Shown here: one piece after another, positions 35,283 to 43,044 of the stretch
Layout of the letters: every line of letters begins with the position of its first letter
Numbering within the stretch: the first letter of the stretch is position 1
Source of the DNA: Colwellia sp. M166
GTDB lineage: Bacteria > Pseudomonadota > Gammaproteobacteria > Enterobacterales > Alteromonadaceae
Assembly: GCF_024585285.1 (NCBI RefSeq)
Contig: NZ_CP040755.1
Location: 1,860,001-1,924,000, forward strand
Direction: 5' to 3'
DNA: 64,000 nucleotides
Notes under the pieces: model-generated
What the model was told of the DNA's origin: nothing
Databases searched by the model: none
What the model saw: the letters and a program-made list of their open reading frames with translations, nothing else
Program-made: the position numbers and the translations under genes

Positions 35283-36386
35283 TTAAATAATAATACTAGG
35301 CTGTTGAAATTGTGTTAAATAATTTTGTTTTACTTGTTGGCCAATGCTTAATTCTGCTGCCATGTCAGTATCAGTTTGTACCCTGTTCAGAGTTCTATCT
35401 ATGCTTTCGCTGAACCAGTTATTATTAGCAAACAATGTTATTGCCCCCTGTTCAGTTTGCTGATCATAGAGCGAGCGAGGCAATTGGTTACTTAGCTCCT
35501 GCGCTGATGGCTGGTCATGTTTTATCTCATCAATAGTGTCAATGACATTTAATAAAGTATAAATAACATTCAAGTAAGGATTATAATGCTCACTCGATGC
35601 GCCAAGCCTGTGTTCTATACGCGCTGTTTTATGCCAATTCTCATGACTGACGATAACATTATTTTTATCATCATAAATCACTGGCTCCATACCCATTTTT
35701 TGATTGTGCTTACCGATATCTCGATAAAGTGCAATACTGCCTTGATGACCACCAGAAATATCTACAGGTGAGCATAATTCATCTGCCAAACCATATTTTG
35801 ATTTTAACAGTAAACGCTCAAAAGCCTCTTCTTCAGGTAAATATAGTAAGCAGCACGCCAAACTTGTCTGCAATAAAGCTTGCTGCAACCGTTCAGCAAA
35901 ATCACCAGCAACCAGTAAATTATTCCCTGCTAGATCTTGCACGCTAACGTTGATTTGCACCGCATTAGGTATATGAACAGCACGGTTATCGGCACTAAAA
36001 ACATTTTCGCACCCTAAGGCTAACTTACCGTAATCGCCAGCCCAAACTACGGGTTTGATCAAAGTATTTGTCACCCCCTGGGTGGCAAAAATTTTAGGTA
36101 ATAAGTACAGCGCTTGCTTGAGGTTATGCGCTTCTTTTAATGGACTTTGACCATTAAAAAGTGAAACATACTCCCACTGGTTACTCCAATACTCTGCAAC
36201 GACTTCACCATCAACACCAAGGCTTAGTAATTTCTGGTTGACCTTTTTATAATCTATACGTTTACCTAGTGGTATTTGATAACAACCTTCTAATTCAAAG
36301 TGAATTAATGCCCGAAATCCTCGCTGATGAATGTAATCTTGCAACTGAGAAATTACAGTGATTTCGAGCTGAGTAAAACTAGTCAT
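35283..36386 (-). CDS. Glutamine synthetase-like protein, first gene of the ovothiol operon
   Basis: Protein of 367 residues (ATG 36386; a GTG at 36395 is also possible). It carries the C-terminal catalytic fold of glutamine synthetase but not the N-terminal beta-grasp domain of about 100 residues. Residues matching metal and substrate sites are E31/E33 (HFELEGC), E65 and E72 (AEYWSNQWE), E258 and R260 (ARIEHRLG) and the NPYLNVIYTLLNVIDTI block at 269. The HxH of GMHxHMS is replaced by QINVS near 144, so ammonia/ATP handling may differ. It may ligate glutamate or another acid to an amine or thiol compound. It is 54 bases upstream of ovoA on the same strand. Function unproven. Confidence 0.6.
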   Translation of the reverse strand: MTSFTQLEITVISQLQDYIHQRGFRALIHFELEGCYQIPLGKRIDYKKVNQKLLSLGVDGEVVAEYWSNQWEYVSLFNGQSPLKEAHNLKQALYLLPKIFATQGVTNTLIKPVVWAGDYGKLALGCENVFSADNRAVHIPNAVQINVSVQDLAGNNLLVAGDFAERLQQALLQTSLACCLLYLPEEEAFERLLLKSKYGLADELCSPVDISGGHQGSIALYRDIGKHNQKMGMEPVIYDDKNNVIVSHENWHKTARIEHRLGASSEHYNPYLNVIYTLLNVIDTIDEIKHDQPSAQELSNQLPRSLYDQQTEQGAITLFANNNWFSESIDRTLNRVQTDTDMAAELSIGQQVKQNYLTQFQQPSIII

Positions 36387-36547
36387 AATAAGCACGTGCT
36401 TGAATTTTTATCTTGGGTGTAATGCTGAATAATAACAGACCTTGTATCTTGATTATTAATTTCTAGTTACTGTCATAGGATTAATTTATTAAGCGATTAA
36501 GCAAAATTTATCTATTTGTCTATATACGCAACTAAGAGCATTTAGGA

Positions 36548-38431
36548 TTAAAAAATTTTAATTTGATTTTTACCGAAGTGCTTGGCTTGATATAGTGCTT
36601 GATCAGCATTGATATAGAGTTGATTAATATCACGACATTGTGCTGATAGCGTCGCGATGCCAATACTAACAGTTACGTTATCTTGATGACCTTTGACCAC
36701 TGTAGACTGGTTAATTGCAGATAAAAAACGTTCCGCAATTTTCTTTGCAGTGGTAACGTCTGTTCGGGGTAGAATACACATAAACTCTTCACCGCCAATA
36801 CGGCCGAAAATATCATCCTGACGAAAAATTTCACTACCGATTTCTGCCACCTGACAAATAACATCATCACCAACAGGATGGCCATATTTATCATTTATTT
36901 TTTTGAAATCATCAATATCGATTAAAATAATCGACATTTGGATTTTTTCTGATGCATCGGCTAGTGCCGCCTTATCTAGATAATCAAAAATATAACGACG
37001 ATTAAACAAACCAGATAAGGGATCCTTTATCGTTAATAAGTGCATTTTTCTATTACTACGGTATTGTGCAATAATTACAATCAGCACAATTAAGCTGCCG
37101 CAAGTAATAAAAACGGTAAAATAAATATCTTGAGTTGTGTTACTTTGCTGCTTTTCTAGCTCGAGTGATTCTACTTGTAGGTGTTCTGCTGTCAATGCTT
37201 GCGCAATTTTTTGGCGCTCAACTTCCAAGCTAGCTCTTACTTTTAGCAACCTTTTCGAGGAGTTTTTTAATAATAGCTCAGTGTACTGGCGATAATACTG
37301 CTCAAGCATACTATAACCAATATCATACTCGCCGCGAGCATGGGTTAATTCAGCTGATATTTTTAGCACTTCTAGTTGCCAGTTTGTTCCTATAAGTTCA
37401 GGAATATCAGCAAAAATTAGAGCCGCGCTATCAAGTGCCTTTTCCGCTTCTTCAAAGCGGCCTAGGGTAATTAAGCAACTCGCTTTACGTTTATATAACT
37501 CCGCGTTGTAGTCAACAATACCTTTTAAGGTCAAGGCCTTATCTATAACGTTAATAGCAGCAAGACAGTCACCTTGCTCTGCCAACGTCATACCTATGCC
37601 ATAAGCAGAAAAGAAACTAATATTTGAGTTAGGAGTATAAGCAATCTGCTGTTGATATTTTTCAAAATACTCTATGGCTAATTGATATTTCCCCCAGTAA
37701 CGATACGTTGATGCCAAGCCATAAATAGCCTCTGCTATATGTGCTGGATATTGCAAGTTTTGATAAGCCTCAAGTGCTCTTTGATAATACTCAATTGACT
37801 TTTTATAGTCCTGTAAATAACCATAAATAGCACCATAGGTTTCATTTATTGAGGCGATTAAAAACTGATCTTTCAACGCGAAGGCTTCAACATAAGCTTC
37901 TTGGATATCAATTAAGGAAGTCTCAAATAGCTCTGTCAGGGTTTTTGTATAGGCAAGCTCTTGTTTTCCATAAACATATAAACTACTTAACTGAGCTTCC
38001 TTAGCTTGTATTAAGGCTTTAGCAAGTGATTCTTGAGAACGATTATAATCTCCTTGTCGTCGCTCAATAAGACCTTGAAATAAACTTAGACGCGCTTGAA
38101 TAGCTAAAGGAGTACTTGTGGTCACTAAATTGTTAGCCTGCTTAACTGAGCGGCTAAAATCATCATAAAAGTAAATTAAATTTTCGGCTTGAGCTTTACG
38201 TAATAACCACCATAAGTAATGCAACTCATCGTAAGATTTAGCTTCTAACTGCAAACCAATCAATTTTTGGTAGGACAACCATGGCTCAAGATAGATCTCA
38301 TGATCCATGTCGATGAAATTTACGTGCTTATCCGCCAGTGTTGTTAGAGGAAAACTTAACAAGAGTATGATTAAAGTTACATAACAGGCTTGTAAAGCTT
38401 TTGTCATAGTGTATCCGTAGTGGGAATCCAT
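36548..38431 (-). CDS. TPR-containing membrane diguanylate cyclase
   Basis: 627 residues (an internal ATG at 38407 would start MTKALQACYV and may be the real start). There is an N-terminal signal sequence ending near LADK, then about eight TPR-like repeats (residues 110-390; YNRSQESLAKALIQA and YKKSIEYYQRALEAYQ are clear), a coiled coil, one membrane helix (about 430-452) and a cytoplasmic GGDEF domain. The active site is GGEEF with ILIDIDDFKKINDKYGHPVGDD, and the inhibitory RxxD site (RQDD) lies five residues before it, so product inhibition is likely. It probably makes c-di-GMP in response to a periplasmic signal bound by the TPRs. Confidence 0.88.
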   Translation of the reverse strand: MDSHYGYTMTKALQACYVTLIILLLSFPLTTLADKHVNFIDMDHEIYLEPWLSYQKLIGLQLEAKSYDELHYLWWLLRKAQAENLIYFYDDFSRSVKQANNLVTTSTPLAIQARLSLFQGLIERRQGDYNRSQESLAKALIQAKEAQLSSLYVYGKQELAYTKTLTELFETSLIDIQEAYVEAFALKDQFLIASINETYGAIYGYLQDYKKSIEYYQRALEAYQNLQYPAHIAEAIYGLASTYRYWGKYQLAIEYFEKYQQQIAYTPNSNISFFSAYGIGMTLAEQGDCLAAINVIDKALTLKGIVDYNAELYKRKASCLITLGRFEEAEKALDSAALIFADIPELIGTNWQLEVLKISAELTHARGEYDIGYSMLEQYYRQYTELLLKNSSKRLLKVRASLEVERQKIAQALTAEHLQVESLELEKQQSNTTQDIYFTVFITCGSLIVLIVIIAQYRSNRKMHLLTIKDPLSGLFNRRYIFDYLDKAALADASEKIQMSIILIDIDDFKKINDKYGHPVGDDVICQVAEIGSEIFRQDDIFGRIGGEEFMCILPRTDVTTAKKIAERFLSAINQSTVVKGHQDNVTVSIGIATLSAQCRDINQLYINADQALYQAKHFGKNQIKIF

Positions 38432-38774
38432 TCAAACTTAGTCTTACGCTAGCACAAAAAAAATCAAGAAACGACTAAAAATCATCTACCTGCTCAAAAA
38501 CATAATTAGCACCAAACCTATTAAGTTTGTTCCCACTTCAGCGCTTACAAGTGTTTTGATAAGGTTCTCACAGGGGTGTGAGTCATTAGAACAACGCAGG
38601 AGCAGTTGTCGAGAACAACCCTTATCTTCAATCAATGCCTTGCGCATGGATGTAGGTACTTAGGTTCAGTCTGGAACTATGAACCTGTGCCGCTAAAGCT
38701 TTTAAATCTTACTGAGTGGGAAGAAACTTAGTAGCATTGGTATTATTAGGCTAACCAGCCATGAAGAGATAGCT
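38432..38774. other. Intergenic region filled by a repeat copy
   Basis: Gap upstream of the diguanylate cyclase gene and downstream of the glutaredoxin-like gene. It holds copy B of the dispersed repeat and nothing else recognisable. Confidence 0.4.
38509..38743. repeat. Dispersed inverted-terminal repeat element, copy B (235 bp)
   Basis: Its reverse complement reads ATACCAATGCTACTAAG, CCCACTCAG, then GCGGCACAGGTTCATAG, AAGGCATTGATTGAAGA and the rest of the left 200 bp of copy A, with few differences. Both ends carry the 30-bp terminal repeat in inverted orientation (CACCAAACCTATTAAG...CTTAGTAGCATTGGTAT). Confidence 0.75.
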
Positions 38775-39005
38775 CTAGTAGCCTTTATACAGTTGATTGA
38801 AGTTTTTTATATTGAAACCATTCAGTACTTGATCTCCGATTTTCAATACAGGTACGCCGCGTAAGTTTAATTTAGAAAATTCTTTTTGCCCAGCCGCGGT
38901 TTTAATATTACATAAACGAAAAGGGATATTCTTCTCTTCGAGGTAGCGCTTGGCCGTTTGACAATGAGGGCAATTACTCATGGTATAGAGAATGACACGT
39001 TTCAT
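38775..39005 (-). CDS. Glutaredoxin-family protein (CPHC)
   Basis: 76-residue thioredoxin-fold protein. The redox motif is C12-P-H-C15, between those of glutaredoxins (CPYC) and NrdH-like proteins (CxxC with V/T-P later). The cis-Pro block is RGVPVLKIGDQVLNGFN near 50-66. It is cytoplasmic and likely reduces protein disulfides or mixed disulfides with glutathione or another thiol. It follows the fumarylacetoacetate-hydrolase-like gene by about 95 bp. The CPHC site is that of thiol-disulfide isomerase-like enzymes, so the redox potential may be unusual. Confidence 0.82.
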   Translation of the reverse strand: MKRVILYTMSNCPHCQTAKRYLEEKNIPFRLCNIKTAAGQKEFSKLNLRGVPVLKIGDQVLNGFNIKNFNQLYKGY

Positions 39006-39067
39006 AAGATGGAGCTTGGGTTGTTAACTTTATTTGATTATCGCACAGCCCAAAGCATAAATAACTA

Positions 39068-39100
39068 TTGTCATAGCTTATTTTTAATAAGCTATGACAA
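39068..39100. other. Perfect hairpin between glutaredoxin and hydrolase genes
   Basis: TTGTCATAGCTTATT and AATAAGCTATGACAA form a 15-bp perfect stem with a three-base loop, abutting the hydrolase stop codon. Without a T-run on either side it is a weak terminator candidate or an mRNA-end stabiliser. Confidence 0.5.
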
Positions 39101-39727
39101 CTAAATGGCTTGCCATTGTTGGCTTACTAAAACACTATCACCAGTTCGTACTTGTCCTTCAAAAACATCACCAGCGACTACTTCACCAACACCTGCTGGC
39201 GTACCTGTCATAATGATATCGCCATCTTCTAATTCAATAAAAGATTGTATTTCTTTTAATATCGCTTGTGGTGAATACAGCATCATGGCAACAGTCCCTG
39301 TTTGTCGAGACTCACCATTAATAGATAGCTCTAGTGCCAACTCATCATCAATAGTAGCTAGCGTGACAAAATGACTAAAAAGCGCAGAATCTGTGAAAGC
39401 CTTAGCACGCTCCCACGGCAAGCCTTTTGCTTTCAACTGAGACTGCAATGCCCGCTTAGTAAGATCTAAACCGATAGCAACAGCAGAGAAACAGCCTTGC
39501 TGATAGAGAAAACAAAGTTCGGCTTCATAATGTAATGTCTCTTGGTGATACGAGCGTAGTTGATGGCCTATGGCGCTATTAGGCTTAAGAAATATCACCA
39601 TATCATCAGGCACTTCATTGCCTAATTCACTGATATGATTAACATAATTCCTCCCAACACAAATAATCTTTGAGGGAATGGTATAACCGCTATCAACTTT
39701 AACCGACTTCATCATTACGCCTTGCAA
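39101..39727 (-). CDS. Fumarylacetoacetate hydrolase (FAH) family protein
   Basis: 208-residue FAH-fold metal-dependent enzyme. ICVGRNYVNHISELG near 21-35 and ELCFLYQQG near 70 supply the metal-binding E..E pattern; TGTPAGVGEVVAGD near 176-189 is the family end block. Small bacterial members act as acylpyruvases, 2-hydroxyhepta-2,4-diene-dioate isomerases or oxaloacetate decarboxylases (FAHD1), and this one resembles the YcgM/acylpyruvase group. It is likely cytoplasmic. The start could be two codons later (MMKSVKVD). No pathway neighbour is seen. Confidence 0.82.
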   Translation of the reverse strand: MQGVMMKSVKVDSGYTIPSKIICVGRNYVNHISELGNEVPDDMVIFLKPNSAIGHQLRSYHQETLHYEAELCFLYQQGCFSAVAIGLDLTKRALQSQLKAKGLPWERAKAFTDSALFSHFVTLATIDDELALELSINGESRQTGTVAMMLYSPQAILKEIQSFIELEDGDIIMTGTPAGVGEVVAGDVFEGQVRTGDSVLVSQQWQAI

Positions 39728-39769
39728 ATAAGTGAAGTAAATATTCTAAAACAAAATAAGCTTCATTTG

Positions 39770-40120
39770 CTACGCTTTCACTAACTTTAATTCTGGTTTA
39801 GTGCAATTCATTGCTGGCACTTTCACTGTATCAGAGACTTTACGTTGTTGCTTAAAACGGTCGAAACTTACATTTTTCAAGCCTAATTGTTGAGTCATCT
39901 TGACAAATGTTTGGTAGTCTTCACGAGTAAAATCATCATCTTCTCTGGTAAGTAAACCGTCGATATAAGCACTATCACCATTTAAGGAAAAATTAGCGAT
40001 AGCTGAATAAGGTTTACCAAAATCATCAACACGGATTGCGCGTACAGATTTAACTTCAAAAATCCATTTATCAATTTGAACATAGCGAGATAGAGTGTCA
40101 TTAGATGATTGATTATTCAT
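39770..40120 (-). CDS. Hypothetical protein, 116 residues
   Basis: I do not recognise it. It is soluble with no signal peptide. The first 60 residues read as alternating beta-strands (YVQIDKWIFEVKSVRAIRV, YSAIANFSLNGDSAYIDG) and then an acidic-amphipathic helix (TREDYQTFVKMTQQLG). The C-terminus is Lys-rich with one Cys. The gene has AGGGG-like bases upstream (CCCCCTCAT on plus reads as ATGAGGGGG) and is separate from the FAH-like gene by 42 bases, so they may be co-transcribed. Relatives in marine gammaproteobacteria would be needed to say more. Confidence 0.6.
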   Translation of the reverse strand: MNNQSSNDTLSRYVQIDKWIFEVKSVRAIRVDDFGKPYSAIANFSLNGDSAYIDGLLTREDDDFTREDYQTFVKMTQQLGLKNVSFDRFKQQRKVSDTVKVPAMNCTKPELKLVKA

Positions 40121-40142
40121 GAGGGGGCCTTAAATTCAGTAT

Positions 40143-40186
40143 AAAAAGGCCGACTGTTTGGCTGGGAACGAATGCTTACAGTCGGC
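40143..40186 (-). terminator. Terminator of EF-hand gene
   Basis: GCCGACTGT/ACAGTCGGC with a 20-base loop is followed on the minus strand by CTTTTTAT, some 40 bases after the EF-hand gene. Confidence 0.7.
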
Positions 40187-40226
40187 AATAAATGGTGCGA
40201 TTAATTCGCAAAGTTTAATATCTAGG

Positions 40227-40526
40227 TTAATGATTTTTCATTGTTTTTAGGTACAAGTTGTATTCTTGCTCGCTAATTTCTTTATCACCATTAGCATCAA
40301 GTTGAGCAAAAATTTGGCTTAATTTTTCATTTTTAGCTAACTCTTTATCACTTAAAGTATTATTTTTATCGGCATCATAATCGGTGATTAATTGAGAAAA
40401 AGAAGACATTGGCTGCTCTACTTTTGGTAGCGCTTCATTCATATCACTGTTAGCAAAAACAAGGTTTGATGCCAGTGATGCAACAACAACAGTAATTGAT
40501 AGTTTTTTTAAGCTAATATTTTTCAT
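40227..40526 (-). CDS. Exported EF-hand protein
   Basis: 99 residues from the ATG at 40526, with AGGA ten bases upstream; an upstream extension to 40610 lacks a binding site and would spoil the signal peptide. Residues 1-26 are a Sec signal (KKLSITVVVASLASNLVFA), so the protein is periplasmic or secreted. Two EF-hand loops follow: 51-62 (DADKNNTLSDKE) and 77-88 (DANGDKEISEQE). It thus binds calcium outside the cytoplasm, in contrast to the cytoplasmic EF-hand protein at 30737. Function beyond that is unknown. Confidence 0.82.
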   Translation of the reverse strand: MKNISLKKLSITVVVASLASNLVFANSDMNEALPKVEQPMSSFSQLITDYDADKNNTLSDKELAKNEKLSQIFAQLDANGDKEISEQEYNLYLKTMKNH

Positions 40527-40887
40527 GTTTGAATCCTTCAGATTAATTAAATAGCACATCAACAAATATGCCGACCATGGCGAGTGCCACATACAATCAG
40601 GATATAGCACAGGTCATGCCAATAACATAAGCCGTTGATTAAAAAGAATTAATTTAAAACACCACACCAAAAAGTGTCTCCTATTAACTACAATTTATAG
40701 CGTTAATAATTTATTACTGGCAAGCAGGAACATAAAAATCTTATAATTTACCTATAAAACAAAAGACTACAATAAAAAAATCTTTACCATCAACCTGTCT
40801 CCATATTGAGACATCATTGTTTTTTACCTAATTTTAGCTAACACTACACTGGTATACTATCAACAGAATAAGGCCATACAGCAGATT

Positions 40888-42396
40888 GTGAGTAATTCAA
40901 AAGTACCAAAAATCAAAACAACTCATAACAGTTTTTCGATTAAGAGTTTATCAATAAAATCATTAACTTTATTAGGTTTTGGCTTAGTCGCTTTACCACT
41001 GGTTATTGCGTTAATTTTTGGCGCTTCACAGGTTAATACTCTTGCTAAACAAAGCGAGGGAGCAATTATCGATATAGCAAAAGTATTAGATAGCCAGCAG
41101 TTATTAAAAAGTAACCAAATAAAAATGGAACGCAGCGCCGCACAATATTTAGTGCTGCGAGATCAAGCTTTAGCAACAAGCTATCATGAGCAAAGTCAGC
41201 AAATACTACAGCTGACTAAACAGTTAATTATTACCAGCCAAGACCATAGCTTACAACAGCTAGTTATTGAGTACGCTGAAACTATCACTACGCTCATTGA
41301 GCAAACCATGCCATCAGCAGTAAAAAAGTCACCAACCGACAGCACAATTATCAAACCGATCCAAAGCAAATTTAATGCACTAACACAAATTTATGAACAA
41401 ATTACGCAACGCAGTAACGAGCTAAATACCCTGCATATCACTAATATTAAGCAAGCCGCCCAAGCCACTCGCGATATTATGATCCAGAGCTTAATTATTA
41501 TTCCGGTCAGTTTACTGATCGCGGCAATATTCATTTTTTTAATCACCAGCCCATTAAAAATATTAACGCAAAAGATTTTTCGCCTACAGCAAGGTGATTT
41601 TGACCAGGAGATTAAAGTAACCGGCTCACCCGAAATTCAAGAAATAGCACTGGCATTAGAGAATATGCGGACGCGTTTACAAGCCTTAGAGTTACAAAAA
41701 TCAAGTTTCATTCGACATATTTCACATGAACTAAAAACCCCGCTTGCTGCAATTAGAGAGGGTACTGAGCTACTTTACGATAATAGTGTCGGTGAGTTGA
41801 ATGCCGAGCAGCAGGAAATATCTCAAATCATTAAAGACAGCGTATTTCGCTTACAAAAACATATTGAAGATTTACTCGACTTTAATATTGTCCTCGACTC
41901 AACAAGCTTACAAGACTGCGAGTCAATGCCGATTGATAATGTTATATCTCAGGTACTAGCAGAGCGAAAACTGGACATAAAAAGAAAAAAAATCAATTTA
42001 AAGAAAACCAGTAACAATGTATTTCTTGTCAGTAACCGTAAACAAGTAGCAGTAATTATCGATAATATATTATCCAATGCGATAAAGTATTCTCCAGATG
42101 AAGGCGTCATCGAGATTACAACTGTACTTGTTGATGAGCAATTACAAATTTTTATTAGCGATCAGGGCATAGGAATTACCCAAGAAAACCAAGACAAAAT
42201 ATTTGATGCCTTTTATCAAGGAATAGCACCTGAAAATAACGCGATCAAAGGCAGCGGTCTTGGTTTAACAATAGTAAAAGAGCTATTATTACGTCTCAAT
42301 GGCAACATTGAACTGATGTATCCACAAGGCGAGCAAGTTGGAACTAAAATGAAAATCACTTTGCCACGCGCTTTTCGTCAAGAGGAAAAAATATAA
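40888..42396 (+). CDS. glrK: Sensor histidine kinase GlrK/QseE-like
   Basis: Membrane histidine kinase of 502 residues, GTG start. Two membrane helices (about 28-52 and 200-223) flank a periplasmic sensor of about 150 residues, then come HAMP (about 223-275), HisKA with FIRHISHELKTPLAAIREG (His near 280) and HATPase (N box NAIKYSP, G1 GIGITQENQDKIF, G2 GSGLGLTIV). With the lipoprotein and sigma54-type regulator that follow it forms the GlrK-QseG-GlrR set of Enterobacteria and relatives, which senses envelope stress and drives sRNA GlmY in E. coli. The stop overlaps the lipoprotein start. Confidence 0.88.
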   Translation: MSNSKVPKIKTTHNSFSIKSLSIKSLTLLGFGLVALPLVIALIFGASQVNTLAKQSEGAIIDIAKVLDSQQLLKSNQIKMERSAAQYLVLRDQALATSYHEQSQQILQLTKQLIITSQDHSLQQLVIEYAETITTLIEQTMPSAVKKSPTDSTIIKPIQSKFNALTQIYEQITQRSNELNTLHITNIKQAAQATRDIMIQSLIIIPVSLLIAAIFIFLITSPLKILTQKIFRLQQGDFDQEIKVTGSPEIQEIALALENMRTRLQALELQKSSFIRHISHELKTPLAAIREGTELLYDNSVGELNAEQQEISQIIKDSVFRLQKHIEDLLDFNIVLDSTSLQDCESMPIDNVISQVLAERKLDIKRKKINLKKTSNNVFLVSNRKQVAVIIDNILSNAIKYSPDEGVIEITTVLVDEQLQIFISDQGIGITQENQDKIFDAFYQGIAPENNAIKGSGLGLTIVKELLLRLNGNIELMYPQGEQVGTKMKITLPRAFRQEEKI

Positions 42397-42956
42397 TGCT
42401 TAGTCTTCAGCAGCTTACAAAAAAAACATTACTTTTGTGTCTAACATTACTGTTGTTACTTGGTTGCCAACTCACCGCCGTAAACTCGAACAACAATGAA
42501 ACTTATGGCGAGTATTACTTAACTCTACAGCAACTTAATCCACAGCAATTAGCTGAAGAGGTCGAACAACAGCAAGCATTAGTGGCACAACAAACGCAAA
42601 CGAACGAGTATAGTGCACATGATCCACAGATAAAGTTACTGTTACTTTATAGCCTGCCTAAGTCTCCTATCTATAATAGTTTCAATGCTAAAGCACTACT
42701 AAATCGACTTAGAACTGAAGGAGATAATGCCGCGTTTGCCCAGATAAATCCCAGTGAACAAGCCTTTATTACCTTATTGCGTGATCAATTAAATCAACGT
42801 TTACTGATGCGAAATCGCCTGCTAGCACAACAGCAAGAGCAGAAAAAAAAAGCACTCGAACAACAGCAACAATTAGTTGAGCAAGTGCAATTATTAGAAC
42901 AAATCATTAAACAATTGAAAAATATTGAACAAGCCATTGATAAAAGAGATCAATAA
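42396..42956 (+). CDS. QseG-like lipoprotein
   Basis: 186 residues; its ATG overlaps the kinase stop. The signal ends at LLLLGCQLTAV with the lipidated Cys near residue 24. The rest is largely alpha-helical and very rich in Gln, with a C-terminal coiled coil (QQEQKKKALEQQQQLVEQ) that ends in acidic and basic residues. In E. coli QseG (YfhG) is an outer-membrane lipoprotein that links the sensor kinase to its regulator, and its place between glrK and glrR here is the same. Sequence similarity alone would be weak, so the call rests on context. Confidence 0.72.
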   Translation: MLSLQQLTKKTLLLCLTLLLLLGCQLTAVNSNNNETYGEYYLTLQQLNPQQLAEEVEQQQALVAQQTQTNEYSAHDPQIKLLLLYSLPKSPIYNSFNAKALLNRLRTEGDNAAFAQINPSEQAFITLLRDQLNQRLLMRNRLLAQQQEQKKKALEQQQQLVEQVQLLEQIIKQLKNIEQAIDKRDQ

Positions 42957-43044
42957 CAAAGGTATGAGCTGCTAACTTCATCAGGTCACTAGCAATAAAT
43001 AATCAATTTTAGTTTTAGTTTTAGAAATGTATCGAGAGTAAACC

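Noticed and set aside
35283..36386. GS-like protein considered as glutamate-cysteine ligase (EgtA/GshA type)
   Set aside because: The RIEHRL and NPYL blocks are those of the glutamine synthetase C-terminal domain, and the sequence does not resemble the gshA product at 5434-7002.
39068..39100. 15-bp perfect hairpin considered as an intrinsic terminator
   Set aside because: No T-run on either strand, so it is listed only as a hairpin of unknown role.
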